Positions 18,012 to 27,846 of a DNA stretch of 64,000 bases are shown here, in pieces. The position numbers and the translations under genes are program-made. Position 1 is the first letter of the stretch; every line of letters begins with the position of its first letter. The notes under the pieces were generated by a model. The model was not told the origin of the DNA. It made no database searches and saw only the letters and a list, made by a program, of their open reading frames with translations. Location of the stretch: assembly GCF_030704685.1 (NCBI RefSeq), contig NZ_JAUZDX010000013.1, positions 1 through 64,000 of the forward strand, given 5' to 3'. The DNA is from Acidovorax sp. A1169. Lineage in GTDB: Bacteria; Pseudomonadota; Gammaproteobacteria; Burkholderiales; Burkholderiaceae_C.

Positions 18012-19892
18012 ATGCCTGCGCCCCTGAGAACCCCACCGACCAGACAGTCCTGGCAAGGGCATTTGCTGGCCTGGGCCCTGCTGTGCGCCCTGGTGCTGGT
18101 GCTGCATGGCAGCGCCCTGCAGGGGACCTGGCGCTGGGACGACGGGCAGAACCTATTTAATTCGACACAGTATTCTCCCCGCTCCCTCTTTCTGGAATCG
18201 CAGGTGACACGCTTCGTCTCCTCCAACCAGATTGCGCCCTGGAACGTTTTCCTCTACCAGGTCAATGCCGCGCTCTTTGGGTTCAACCCATGGCCGTACT
18301 ACCTGCACCATCTCGTGTCCCTGTCCTGCGCGGCATGGGCCCTGTACCTGCTGCTCTGCCACTGGCTGGGGCGCTGGCAGGCATTGTTGCCAGCCGCCCT
18401 GCTGCTATTGGGCGCACCTGCATTCCAGATGGCGCAGCAGTTGATGGTGGGGCACTACCTGGACGGCCTGACGTTCGCCTGCCTGGCGCTCTGGGCGCAG
18501 ATCCATGCCGTGCGCCTGCTGCAATGGCGCTGGAGCCTGCTTGCGGCAGGGCTCTACCTGATGTCCTGCCTGTGCAAGGAGATCTATGCCCCCTGGATCG
18601 CCTTGCTGGTGTTCGTACCGCCCCCTGCTGGCGCACCGGCGGCCCCGGCGCGCTGGCGCTACGCGGTACCGGCCCTGCTGGTGGCCGTCGCCTATGCGGC
18701 CTTGCGCATCCATGTGTTCGCAGGCGCCGGCGGGTACACCCCGACCTCCCTGGATGGCTGGCAGGCCCTTGGCAGCGTGCTGGGCGCTATCGCCCGCACG
18801 CTGAATCAGGGCCTTCTGGGGGCGGGGGCCTTGGGCCTGGTGGCGGCCGGCCTGTGCCTTGCCTGTCTGGGGGCAGGCCTGGCGGCACAGCCGGCGTCAA
18901 GGCGCATGCCCATGGCCATGGGCATCGCCGCTGCCATCGTGGTGGTGGTTTTCCCGCTGCTGTTCGTGGTGGGGCCCGGTTTTGACTGGATGGGGAACAC
19001 GCGGATTCTGTGGGTGCCCTGGGTGGGTGCATGTGTCCTGTGGAGCCTGCCGTGGCCCCGGCGTCTGGCAGCCTGGCACAAGGCCGCCCTGCTCGTCTTC
19101 GTGGCATCGGTGGTCCAGCAGGCCTACCTGCAGCGCCAGCACGACCGCACCATAGCGGCGGCGTTTGAAGCCTACTACGGCTTTGCGCTGGCACCGCCGC
19201 CAGGCCAGATGCTGTTGCAGCCAGAAGATCGGGCCAACGGCATGATCTGGCAGGCAATGAGCCTGTACAAGGCACGCCAGGCAATGGAGCCCCAGGCCTC
19301 CCACACCCTGCCCGCACTGGCGTGGCACTACCCCCACACAGCCCAGGAGCGCAGCCGCGTGGTGACCTGGGACAAGGGCTGCTCCTGCCTGGTGCGATTG
19401 ACTGACATGCCGCCTGCGCAGCAGGAAGTCGCCCTCGCAGCAGGGATGCGCGGCGATCTCTTCATCCTGCCGATGAAGCAACCCCTGCGGTCGCTTGCCC
19501 ATGCCTATGGCGGCGCTATCGACACCGTGACCGTCAGCGGGCGAGAACTGACGGTGGAGGGCTGGACGCCCACCCTGGGCCCCGGGCGCAAACTGGCGTT
19601 GATGGGTTTCGAGGAAGTACCGCAGGCACACATGGAGCCGATGGAGCGGCCCGACGTGGCCCGCGCCTTCGGCCGGCAGGACATGCTCGGATCGGGCTTT
19701 CGTGCCACACTGACCTTCGCTTCCGAGCAGGCCGCCCAGGCAGTCAGCACAGAATTTTGTGCCGTCACCTTCGGCCAGCTGCCGGGGCAGGAGCACATGA
19801 TCATGCTGCTCAGACTGCCCGACAGCCAGCGCTGCGACACCGCCCTGGCGCCCAGGCCAACCCGGGCACCGCGCACGCCCCGAGCGCCCTGA
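18012..19892 (+). CDS. Polytopic membrane protein, paralog 3; candidate Gtr-type sugar transferase
   Basis: 626 aa from ATG 18012 (MPAPLRTPPTRQSW); an upstream in-frame ATG at 17940 adds a Pro/Gly-rich stretch unlike the paralogs. It has the same order of motifs as the copies at 9.7-13.5 kb: TWRWDDGQNL, NQIAPWNVFLYQVN, FQMAQQLMVGHYLDG, SCLCKEIYAPW, then C-terminal HAYGGAIDTVTVSGR, VEGWTPTLGPG and GQLPGQEHMIML. It is separated from the other two by the lipoprotein, DUF1631 and the second MITE-like element, suggesting the tandem array was broken up. The first-loop DD pair and the C-terminal domain are intact, so it is probably functional. Confidence 0.85.
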   Translation: MPAPLRTPPTRQSWQGHLLAWALLCALVLVLHGSALQGTWRWDDGQNLFNSTQYSPRSLFLESQVTRFVSSNQIAPWNVFLYQVNAALFGFNPWPYYLHHLVSLSCAAWALYLLLCHWLGRWQALLPAALLLLGAPAFQMAQQLMVGHYLDGLTFACLALWAQIHAVRLLQWRWSLLAAGLYLMSCLCKEIYAPWIALLVFVPPPAGAPAAPARWRYAVPALLVAVAYAALRIHVFAGAGGYTPTSLDGWQALGSVLGAIARTLNQGLLGAGALGLVAAGLCLACLGAGLAAQPASRRMPMAMGIAAAIVVVVFPLLFVVGPGFDWMGNTRILWVPWVGACVLWSLPWPRRLAAWHKAALLVFVASVVQQAYLQRQHDRTIAAAFEAYYGFALAPPPGQMLLQPEDRANGMIWQAMSLYKARQAMEPQASHTLPALAWHYPHTAQERSRVVTWDKGCSCLVRLTDMPPAQQEVALAAGMRGDLFILPMKQPLRSLAHAYGGAIDTVTVSGRELTVEGWTPTLGPGRKLALMGFEEVPQAHMEPMERPDVARAFGRQDMLGSGFRATLTFASEQAAQAVSTEFCAVTFGQLPGQEHMIMLLRLPDSQRCDTALAPRPTRAPRTPRAP

Positions 19893-19909
19893 GCAATCTC
19901 ACAGGGCGC
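19884..19909. terminator. Possible bidirectional terminator between convergent genes
   Basis: Perfect 8-bp stem GCGCCCTG / CAGGGCGC with a 10-nt loop. The stop codon of the third polytopic paralog (19890-19892) lies inside the hairpin and the ettA stop is 25 bases further on. There is no T run, so termination strength is uncertain. Confidence 0.4.
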
Positions 19910-19933
19910 GCAGCGGCCTCGGGGGGGGGAGCC

Positions 19934-21595
<1,662 letters not shown>

Positions 21596-21848
21596 TTGCT
21601 TGTCTTAAAACTTGCGGAAATTGGGCAGAAGAATTCTGCTTTCAAAACACCCATTATCGGGCCATGCGACAATACGCACCGTGACGGGCTCCAGTTGCCT
21701 GCCACATCAGCACACCGCTGGGGACGAAGGAGGCATTCCAACCTCTGGGCTCCCACCCTTGAACCTCGTCGGCTTGAGACTGGCTCGGCAACCCCCCGGT
21801 TGTACGACAGGCCGATACCCAGCGCCCCGGATGGGCGCATTCAACGAC

Positions 21849-23708
21849 ATGACATTTGACGAACTGAACCTGGCTCCTGCCATCCTGAAGGCCGTGCACG
21901 AAACGGGCTATGAGACCCCCACGCCCATTCAGGCCCAGGCCATTCCCGCCGTTCTCGCAGGCCACGACCTGCTGGCCGGCGCGCAGACTGGCACCGGCAA
22001 GACCGCCGCGTTCACCCTGCCCCTGCTGCACCGCTTGTCGCAAAGCGCTGCCCCCAAGAACAAGTTCGGCGGCAAGGGCATCCGTGCCCTGGTGCTGACC
22101 CCCACCCGTGAGCTCGCCGCCCAGGTGGAAGAGTCCGTACGCGAATACGGCAAATACCTCGATATCAACTCCACCGTCGTCTTCGGCGGCGTGGGCATGA
22201 ACCCGCAGATCGACCGCATCAAGCGCGGCGTGGACATCCTGGTGGCCACCCCCGGCCGCCTGCTGGACCTGCAGCAACAGGGCTTCCTGGACCTGTCGAC
22301 CGTGCAGGTGCTGGTGCTCGACGAAGCCGACCGCATGCTGGACATGGGCTTCATCCACGACGTGAAGAAGGTGCTGGCCCTGGTGCCCCGCGAAAAGCAG
22401 AGCCTGCTGTTCTCGGCCACCTTCAGCGACGAAATCCGCGACCTGGCCAACACCCTGCTCAAGAACCCCCAGAGCATCCAGGTCACGCCCAGCAACACTA
22501 CGGTGCAGCGCATCACCCAGGTGATCCACCCCGTGGGCCGTGGCAAGAAAAAGCAGGTGCTGCTGCACATCATCCAGCAGCACAACTGGAGCCAGGTGCT
22601 GGTGTTCACCCGCACCAAGTTCGGCGCCAACAACGTGGCCGAGTTCCTGACCAAGAACGGCGTGAACGCCATGGCCCTGCACGGCAACAAGAGCCAGAGC
22701 GCCCGCACGCAGGCCCTGGCCGGCTTCAAGAGCGGTGACATCCGCGCCCTGGTGGCCACCGACATCGCGGCCCGCGGCATCGACATCGACGAGCTGCCGC
22801 ACGTCGTGAACTACGAAATCCCGAACGTCTCGGAAGACTACGTCCACCGCATCGGCCGCACCGGCCGCGCCGGCAACAGCGGCGAAGCCGTGAGCCTGGT
22901 CTGCATGGACGAAGAAGGCTTCATGATGGACATTGAGCGCTTCACCAAGCAGCAGATTCCCGTCCAGATCATCGAAGGCTTCGGCCCCGACGCCGGCGAG
23001 AAGGCAGAGCCCATCGCCATGGGCCGCCAGACCATCTGGGGCGGCGCAGGCAAGCCCCCGAGCCGTGACGTGATGCAGGCAGCCGCCAAGGCCGCCCGCA
23101 GCGAAATGATGGAACGCATCCGCACCAACAAGGCCGGCCAGGGTGCTGGCGGCGGTGGTGGTGGCGGCGGCGACCGTGGCCCCCGCCCTGCCGGCGGTGG
23201 CAATGGCGGTGGTGGCGGTGGTGGCGGCGGCCGTGGCGGCCGTGCCGGTGGCGGCGCAGCAGCCGGCGGCGGCGGTGGCCCGCGCGGCGGCGCCCGTGCC
23301 GGTGGTGGTGGCGGCGGTGGCCAGGGCGGCGGCGCACGCGCCGGTGGCCCGGCACCTGCACGCAGCCGTTCCGGCGGCGGTGGTGGTGGCGGCGGCTACG
23401 AAGGCGGCGGTGGCGGTAATCGCCACGACGACTCGCAACCCCCACGCGCCAATGCCCACCTGGGCACGCAAATGGGCCACGCCAATCCCGGCCACCGCAG
23501 CTCCGGCCATGCCGGTGGCGGTGCCGGTGGCCAGCCCGACCCGATGCGCACCAGCGTAGACAGCATGGGCGGCGGCCGCCGTGGCGGTGGCTATCGTGGT
23601 GGCAACTCTGGAGGTGGCGGCTATGGCGGAGGCGGCACGGGTGGTTCTGGTGGCCGGGGCAACGGGCCTCGTGGGCCGGGCGGTCCTCGCGGCTCTTTTG
23701 GCCGCTGA
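21849..23708 (+). CDS. rhlE: DEAD-box ATP-dependent RNA helicase RhlE
   Basis: 619 aa from [10 protein letters not shown]; an in-frame ATG 18 bases upstream would add six residues. The helicase core (about 1-375) shows the Q motif (TPIQAQAIP), [34 protein letters not shown] and [10 protein letters not shown]. Residues from about 420 to the end form a very long Gly/Arg-rich tail, a typical RNA-binding extension but unusually extended here. RhlE enzymes remodel structured RNA in ribosome assembly and mRNA decay. The last 86 bases also encode, in another frame, the start of the following gene. Confidence 0.93.
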   Translation: MTFDELNLAPAILKAVHETGYETPTPIQAQAIPAVLAGHDLLAGAQTGTGKTAAFTLPLLHRLSQSAAPKNKFGGKGIRALVLTPTRELAAQVEESVREYGKYLDINSTVVFGGVGMNPQIDRIKRGVDILVATPGRLLDLQQQGFLDLSTVQVLVLDEADRMLDMGFIHDVKKVLALVPREKQSLLFSATFSDEIRDLANTLLKNPQSIQVTPSNTTVQRITQVIHPVGRGKKKQVLLHIIQQHNWSQVLVFTRTKFGANNVAEFLTKNGVNAMALHGNKSQSARTQALAGFKSGDIRALVATDIAARGIDIDELPHVVNYEIPNVSEDYVHRIGRTGRAGNSGEAVSLVCMDEEGFMMDIERFTKQQIPVQIIEGFGPDAGEKAEPIAMGRQTIWGGAGKPPSRDVMQAAAKAARSEMMERIRTNKAGQGAGGGGGGGGDRGPRPAGGGNGGGGGGGGGRGGRAGGGAAAGGGGGPRGGARAGGGGGGGQGGGARAGGPAPARSRSGGGGGGGGYEGGGGGNRHDDSQPPRANAHLGTQMGHANPGHRSSGHAGGGAGGQPDPMRTSVDSMGGGRRGGGYRGGNSGGGGYGGGGTGGSGGRGNGPRGPGGPRGSFGR

Positions 23709-24372
23709 TCCGTCGGCAGCCAAAAGCACTAAACCAAGCAACGCAAGCGCAGCACCCGGCAACGGGGCGCTGCCACCCGAGGTGCATGCCCTGCATGCCC
23801 TCGGCCGGCGCACGCCGGACATGTCACACCCACGGCTGCACCTGCATGCCGTGGATTTTGCCGTTCTGGGCGCCAAGCCCGTGGTGCCGGCCCTGCCGCA
23901 CGTGGATGATGTCTACATCACGCTGGGCACCACCATCAAGGCCGCAGGCAGCCAGGATGCGTTTCGCGCCGTGGACCTGGATGCCGTGATCGCCACGGCG
24001 CGCACCGCCCTGGCAGCCGGTGCCACCCGCTGCGGCGTGGTCACCGCCATGGGCGCCGATGCCCACTCCAAAATCTTCTACAACCGCGTCAAGGGCGAGG
24101 TCGAACAGGTGCTCAAGAGCCTGGGCTTTGCCACACTGGTGATCGCGCGCCCTTCCCTGCTGCTGGGCGAACGCCAGGCCCTGGGCCAGGCGCCGCGCGC
24201 AGCCGAGTCTTTCTCGATCAAGGCCTTCAAGCTGCTGGACCCGATCATCCCCGCCAACTACCGCGCCCGCCCGGGTGCGGATGTGGCGCGGGCGCTGGTG
24301 CGGGCCGTGCAGGCGGGGCAAACGGAGGGGGTGCCAAGGGTGCAGGAGTTGATGGGGCGGGGGCTGGATTGA
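23623..24372 (+). CDS. NAD(P)-binding Rossmann-fold oxidoreductase/epimerase-like protein
   Basis: 249 aa. The ATG at 23623 lies inside rhlE in a different frame. It is preceded by GGAGG (23610-23614) with an ideal 8-base spacer, so the start is well supported. The protein opens with the nucleotide-binding motif [16 protein letters not shown]. After a variable stretch come [39 protein letters not shown] (the YxxxK of the short-chain/atypical SDR family) and [13 protein letters not shown]. It resembles the nucleoside-diphosphate-sugar epimerase-like atypical SDR proteins (HTATIP2/YbjT type); substrate unknown. Its codons are forced to share sequence with the RhlE Gly-rich tail. Confidence 0.87.
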   Translation: MAEAARVVLVAGATGLVGRAVLAALLAADPSAAKSTKPSNASAAPGNGALPPEVHALHALGRRTPDMSHPRLHLHAVDFAVLGAKPVVPALPHVDDVYITLGTTIKAAGSQDAFRAVDLDAVIATARTALAAGATRCGVVTAMGADAHSKIFYNRVKGEVEQVLKSLGFATLVIARPSLLLGERQALGQAPRAAESFSIKAFKLLDPIIPANYRARPGADVARALVRAVQAGQTEGVPRVQELMGRGLD

Positions 24373-24399
24373 TACCGTCGCTTTGACGAACCGGCATTT

Positions 24400-24409
24400 G
24401 GTAGCTACC
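24400..24409. promoter_or_regulatory. Palindrome upstream of vapBC (candidate operator)
   Basis: Perfect 10-bp palindrome GGTAGCTACC, followed 4 bases later by a partial echo (GATAGCCACC), 31 bases before the vapB start. VapB antitoxins bind palindromes of this kind to autorepress their operon. Confidence 0.45.
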
Positions 24410-24440
24410 ATTGATAGCCACCATCTGAAGGGAGCCCTCC

Positions 24441-24674
24441 ATGGACACCGCACGCCTCTTCCAGTCAGGCCGCAGCCAGGCCGTCCGGCTGCCCAAGGAA
24501 TACCGCTTTGCCGGCACCGAGGTTGTCGTCAAGCACTTTGGCAACGGCGTGCTGCTGCTGCCGGTGGAGGCCCCTTGGCAAACGCTGGAGCAAGGGCTGG
24601 CGGCATTCGAGCCAGGCTTTGTGCTGGAGCGCCAGCAGCCTGACGACCAGATGCGCGCAGAGATCACCCCATGA
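24441..24674 (+). CDS. vapB: VapB-type antitoxin (AbrB/MazE-like fold)
   Basis: 77 aa, preceded by AAGGGA. The N-terminal 45 residues form the swapped-hairpin DNA-binding domain ([20 protein letters not shown]), a hallmark of VapB antitoxins, and the C-terminus would wrap the toxin. The stop overlaps the toxin start by four bases (ATGA), tying their translation together. Confidence 0.9.
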   Translation: MDTARLFQSGRSQAVRLPKEYRFAGTEVVVKHFGNGVLLLPVEAPWQTLEQGLAAFEPGFVLERQQPDDQMRAEITP

Positions 24675-25072
24675 TCCTGCTGGACACAAACATCTGCATC
24701 TACATCATCAATGCCAGGCCGCCTGCGGTGCTGGAGCGCTTTCGCCAATACCGGCTCGGCGACATCGGGATGTGCAGCGTGGTGGCGGCAGAACTGGCGT
24801 ATGGCGTCGCCAAGAGCGGCTCGACACGCAACCGCCAGGCGCTGGAGATGTTCCTGGCCCCACTCACCATTTTGCCGTTCGACGACGCGGCCCTTTGGGC
24901 CTATGGCGACCTGCGCGCCGACCTGGAGCGCCGTGGCACGCCCATTGGCTCGCTCGACACCATGATTGCGGCCCATGCCGTGAGCCAACAGGCTCTGCTG
25001 GTCACCAACAACAGCCGCGAATTTTCGAAGGTGCCCGGCCTGCATTTGGACAACTGGGTTCCCGCAGCCTGA
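24671..25072 (+). CDS. vapC: VapC-type PIN-domain ribonuclease toxin
   Basis: 133 aa. The PIN-domain acidic residues are present: [12 protein letters not shown] (first Asp), VVAAELAYG (Glu), [10 protein letters not shown] (Asp) and [10 protein letters not shown], the final motif. VapC toxins are Mg-dependent endoribonucleases that cut tRNA or rRNA when the labile antitoxin is lost. All expected catalytic residues are visible, so the toxin appears active. Confidence 0.92.
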   Translation: MILLDTNICIYIINARPPAVLERFRQYRLGDIGMCSVVAAELAYGVAKSGSTRNRQALEMFLAPLTILPFDDAALWAYGDLRADLERRGTPIGSLDTMIAAHAVSQQALLVTNNSREFSKVPGLHLDNWVPAA

Positions 25073-25110
25073 GAGCACAACCGCTGCTGCACTGCGGCAG
25101 ACCCCCCGCC

Positions 25111-25524
25111 CTACTTCTTGCCAGCCAGCGATGCACGCACCGCATCCGTCTTGGCCACCACCGTGTCCGCACACGCCGCGATGCGCTCCACATCACAGGT
25201 GGCCAACTGCCGGTCGATGAGGGTGTCCTTGCCGGTTGAAACCCAGCTCGCTGAATAAACGATGGAGCCCGCGTCCTGCGCCGACATGGTGGCGATGCGC
25301 ACGGTGAGCTGCGCCTTGGACGCTGGCTCCTTGTAGCGCATGGAGCTGCTCTTGCGGATGCCCTCGGTCACCAGGGCACCGAGGCGCGCGGCCTGTGGGC
25401 CATCGGCCTCGGCCACTACGGCAACGTCGCGCACGGCGGTGGTCTGCGCATAGGCCTGCGGCAGGTTGCCTGCCATGGCAGCGGTGATGGCGATAGCGGC
25501 CACGCTGGCGTTCTTCTTCATCAT
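25111..25524 (-). CDS. Exported hypothetical protein
   Basis: 137 aa with a Sec signal peptide (MMKKNASVAAIAITAAMAG, cleavage near AYAQ). The mature part is about 110 residues and contains two cysteines near the end (TCDVERIAACAD), which could form a disulfide. No family recognised. It converges on vapC with a 38-base gap. Confidence 0.7.
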   Translation of the reverse strand: MMKKNASVAAIAITAAMAGNLPQAYAQTTAVRDVAVVAEADGPQAARLGALVTEGIRKSSSMRYKEPASKAQLTVRIATMSAQDAGSIVYSASWVSTGKDTLIDRQLATCDVERIAACADTVVAKTDAVRASLAGKK

Positions 25525-25575
25525 TGCATTCCCTCCCTTTTGTAAGTTTCGGAAGGATATGCCGTGCTGCTCACT

Positions 25576-25818
25576 TCACCCCTGGCGCAGGCCCAGCATT
25601 TCTTGAAAGTCTTCGTAACAGACAGCGCAGACCCAGCGATAGTGGTCCGACGTGGCATAGCCCTCGCGCAGCGCATCGGGGGCGTTCAGCGAGAACTCGG
25701 CCGAGCAGAACTCGCAGTGGTCGTGCTCCCATTCACGACGGTACGGCTGATAGGCCTTGCGTTCGAGCACCGCACCTTGGAGGTATTTTTCCTGCCCTTG
25801 CAGGCGCCAGTCGGTCAT
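25576..25818 (-). CDS. Small zinc-ribbon-like hypothetical protein
   Basis: 80 aa, with two CxxC pairs 31 residues apart (HCEFCSAEF and WVCAVCYEDF), the layout of a treble-clef or zinc-ribbon metal site. Hydrophilic and cytosolic; similar short proteins are common in proteobacteria, but I know of no assigned function. Confidence 0.7.
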   Translation of the reverse strand: MTDWRLQGQEKYLQGAVLERKAYQPYRREWEHDHCEFCSAEFSLNAPDALREGYATSDHYRWVCAVCYEDFQEMLGLRQG

Positions 25819-25906
25819 GTGTCAGCTGCCTTGTGAAAATGCGCGAGTGCACCTCAGGCGGCGACATGCAGCGGTCCTGACATGCTCCCTTCCGCGATTT
25901 CTCGCC

Positions 25907-26125
25907 CTAGCCGAAAACCAGATTCCCCGCATCCAGCGACGGCGGGCGCGACAGGTCCTCGTTGATGCCCATGGTCTGGCTGGCGCGCTCCACGGCCTGC
26001 CACAGGGGCGCGGGCATCTGCAGTATCTCTTCCGGCGAGGCAGAGCGCGCAATCCAGGCGCTGATTTCAAAGTGCTGCTCGTGGGTGAGCAGCTCCAGGT
26101 GCAGCATCTCGTCGATGGTCTTCAT
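25907..26125 (-). CDS. Small hypothetical protein
   Basis: 72 aa (MKTIDEMLHLELLTHEQHFE to LDAGNLVFG), mainly helical and acidic, with chromosomal codon use. It shares the orientation of the zinc-ribbon gene 88 bases downstream and could be co-transcribed. No family recognised. Confidence 0.6.
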   Translation of the reverse strand: MKTIDEMLHLELLTHEQHFEISAWIARSASPEEILQMPAPLWQAVERASQTMGINEDLSRPPSLDAGNLVFG

Positions 26126-26449
26126 CTTTTGTTCGGGTCAGGTCGGTGGCTTTTCATACCGGGCACTCGCGAGCAAGCACCCGGAAACATGTTCTTGGGA
26201 ACATGCTGCCACAAACACCGATGTCAAGGTGGGCAGGGGTGATGGGCCTGGCTTGAGCTGCCTTGATCTTGCCCCCGAAGCAGACTATGGCAGCCGGCGC
26301 CCCGGGCACCGTATCACCCATTTGCGTACTGCCCGAGCGCGGGGAATCTCGCCAAAATGGCGCGCACATCCACTCAGGCCATTGCGCCAGTGCGTCCCGT
26401 CCATGCTGATGATGATCCCCGCCATCCTGCTGATCGCCCTGCTCGCAGC

Positions 26450-26586
26450 CATCCGCCCAGGCCGGCACTCCCGTTCCGGTGACGGTGGTGCGCGGCGTCA
26501 GCCATATCGGGCTGGTGCTGGACCCGGGGGCCGTGCGGGCCGTGGCGCAGGCCTGCGGGGCCAACCCAAGTGAGTTGATCGCATGA
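26450..26586 (+). pseudogene. Remnant of an alpha/beta hydrolase C-terminus
   Basis: In a 550-base region without an intact gene, one frame reads GTPVPVTVVRGVSHIGLVLD and then PGAVRAVAQACGANPS, ending at a TGA at 26584-26586. The GVSHIGL piece matches the catalytic-His end of alpha/beta hydrolases (esterase/lipase type). The upstream domain with the nucleophile is missing. The rest of 26126-26680 shows nothing else I can support. Confidence 0.45.
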
Positions 26587-26679
26587 CCGAGGTCTTCGAA
26601 GGCCCTGCATTCTGCGGCGCCGTACTGCGGACCAGCCCTGCGTGCCCCACCGTCTGAACTTCACCATGCTGCCAAAAAA

Positions 26680-27072
26680 ATGAAATTGTCCGAACCGCGA
26701 ATTGCCAGCCTGGGGTTTGCCTTCAGCGCCATCCTTCCCCTTGGCGTCTGGTTCGCCCTTTTGTCACCGGATGCCTCCTCCGGCATGTCCTTCATGCAAA
26801 GCGCAGGCGCGTTCCTGACCCACGTAGTCACCGATGCAGAGGTGTCGCCGACGCTAAGGGTGCACTACATCCTGCTGGCGATGCTGCCTGCCGTGCTCCT
26901 GCTGCAGTCCGTCCTGACATGGCGCCAGGCCGCCTTGGCGGGTCCATGCCGGTTTTGGTGCATCTATCTGGGATGGGTCGCCACGGTCATGGCGATTGCG
27001 ATTCTTCACTGGCCTTCTGCCATCGCCTCGGCACTCGCCACGTACCACGCGGGCAAGCGCTCGGTGGCCTGA
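26680..27072 (+). CDS. Small integral membrane protein of unknown function
   Basis: 130 aa with three or four hydrophobic segments (ASLGFAFSAILPLGVWFALL, YILLAMLPAVLLLQSVL, FWCIYLGWVATVMAIAIL) joined by short loops. The ATG follows a run of seven A and has no strong ribosome binding site. No family recognised; the preceding gene is a remnant. Confidence 0.65.
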   Translation: MKLSEPRIASLGFAFSAILPLGVWFALLSPDASSGMSFMQSAGAFLTHVVTDAEVSPTLRVHYILLAMLPAVLLLQSVLTWRQAALAGPCRFWCIYLGWVATVMAIAILHWPSAIASALATYHAGKRSVA

Positions 27073-27131
27073 CCAGGCTTTGGAAGCGAACCCACACGAG
27101 TTTTCACGAGCAACGCACACCCTCCATCGCC

Positions 27132-27449
27132 ATGCCATTCGACTTTCTGGCCGGCAACGGCCCCCAGATCCGCAACCCGGCCCACCATGTCGGCAGCATC
27201 GACCACCACGAGCTGCCGGCGATCCTGCGCCTGCTCGCGCACGCCGATTCGTTCTTCCTGCACAGGATCTTCGGCCTCTACGAGGACCAGACGTTTTCGA
27301 CGCAGGAGGTCGAGCAGGCGCTCTCGCACCTGGTGCCACTGTTGGCCCGGCCCCTGGAGAGCGACGACCGCACGCTGCTGCACAAGCTCATCGCAGTGCT
27401 GGCGTATGCCCAGGTCACGCAGCAATCGCTGCATGGCGTGGCGGACTGA
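27132..27449 (+). CDS. Hypothetical protein
   Basis: 105 aa, soluble and helical (MPFDFLAGNGPQIRNPAHHV, then LPAILRLLAHADSFFLHRIF), rich in His and Leu. It starts 59 bases after the membrane protein gene and may share its transcript. No family recognised. Confidence 0.6.
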   Translation: MPFDFLAGNGPQIRNPAHHVGSIDHHELPAILRLLAHADSFFLHRIFGLYEDQTFSTQEVEQALSHLVPLLARPLESDDRTLLHKLIAVLAYAQVTQQSLHGVAD

Positions 27450-27846
27450 GCGGGTGCGAAGGAGCCTGCCCTGCTCTGCCCCGCACCGCCAAAGCAGGGG
27501 TACCCTCTCGGGAACGGCGCCCATGATCGGAGTATGTGCTGGTGCGCTCTGGGCAAAACCGTGACGTGACGGGAATCACCGTTTGTTACCTGGGATCGCC
27601 CCACAATGGCTCGTCATTCAATTTCTGATGTGCCCCAGCCGGGCTGATCTTTCTACCATCTGAATTTCTGATCGCACCGGCGATGGATATCCATCGTCCT
27701 GAGTTTCCGCAGACTTATTTTATCTTCCATTTTCATGGAGGCGGGGATTGCCATGGCCAGTTCAAAGGCATCGGCCCTCAATGGGCACTGCTCCGCTTTA
27801 TCGAATAACAAGAACCATATATCCAATAGAGCAGGGAGATACTCGA
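27450..27846. other. Intergenic region upstream of the DUF2142 gene
   Basis: About 400 bases. The left half is GC-rich; from about 27600 it becomes AT-rich (TTATTTTATCTTCC, ACCATATATCC), as expected for a promoter and untranslated leader of the next gene. No gene or clear hairpin recognised. Confidence 0.4.

Noticed and set aside
19920-19930. Run of nine or more G as a phase-variable tract
   Set aside because: It lies in the short gap between convergent genes, downstream of both coding sequences, with no promoter to modulate.
23150-23700. Dense GGCGGTGGT-type repeats resembling a tandem repeat or CRISPR-like array
   Set aside because: They are codons of the RhlE Gly/Arg tail, without regular repeat/spacer units.
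21654-23876. 740-codon minus-strand frame opposite rhlE
   Set aside because: Low-complexity Ala/Thr/His string produced by the Gly-rich tail; the plus strand has all helicase motifs.
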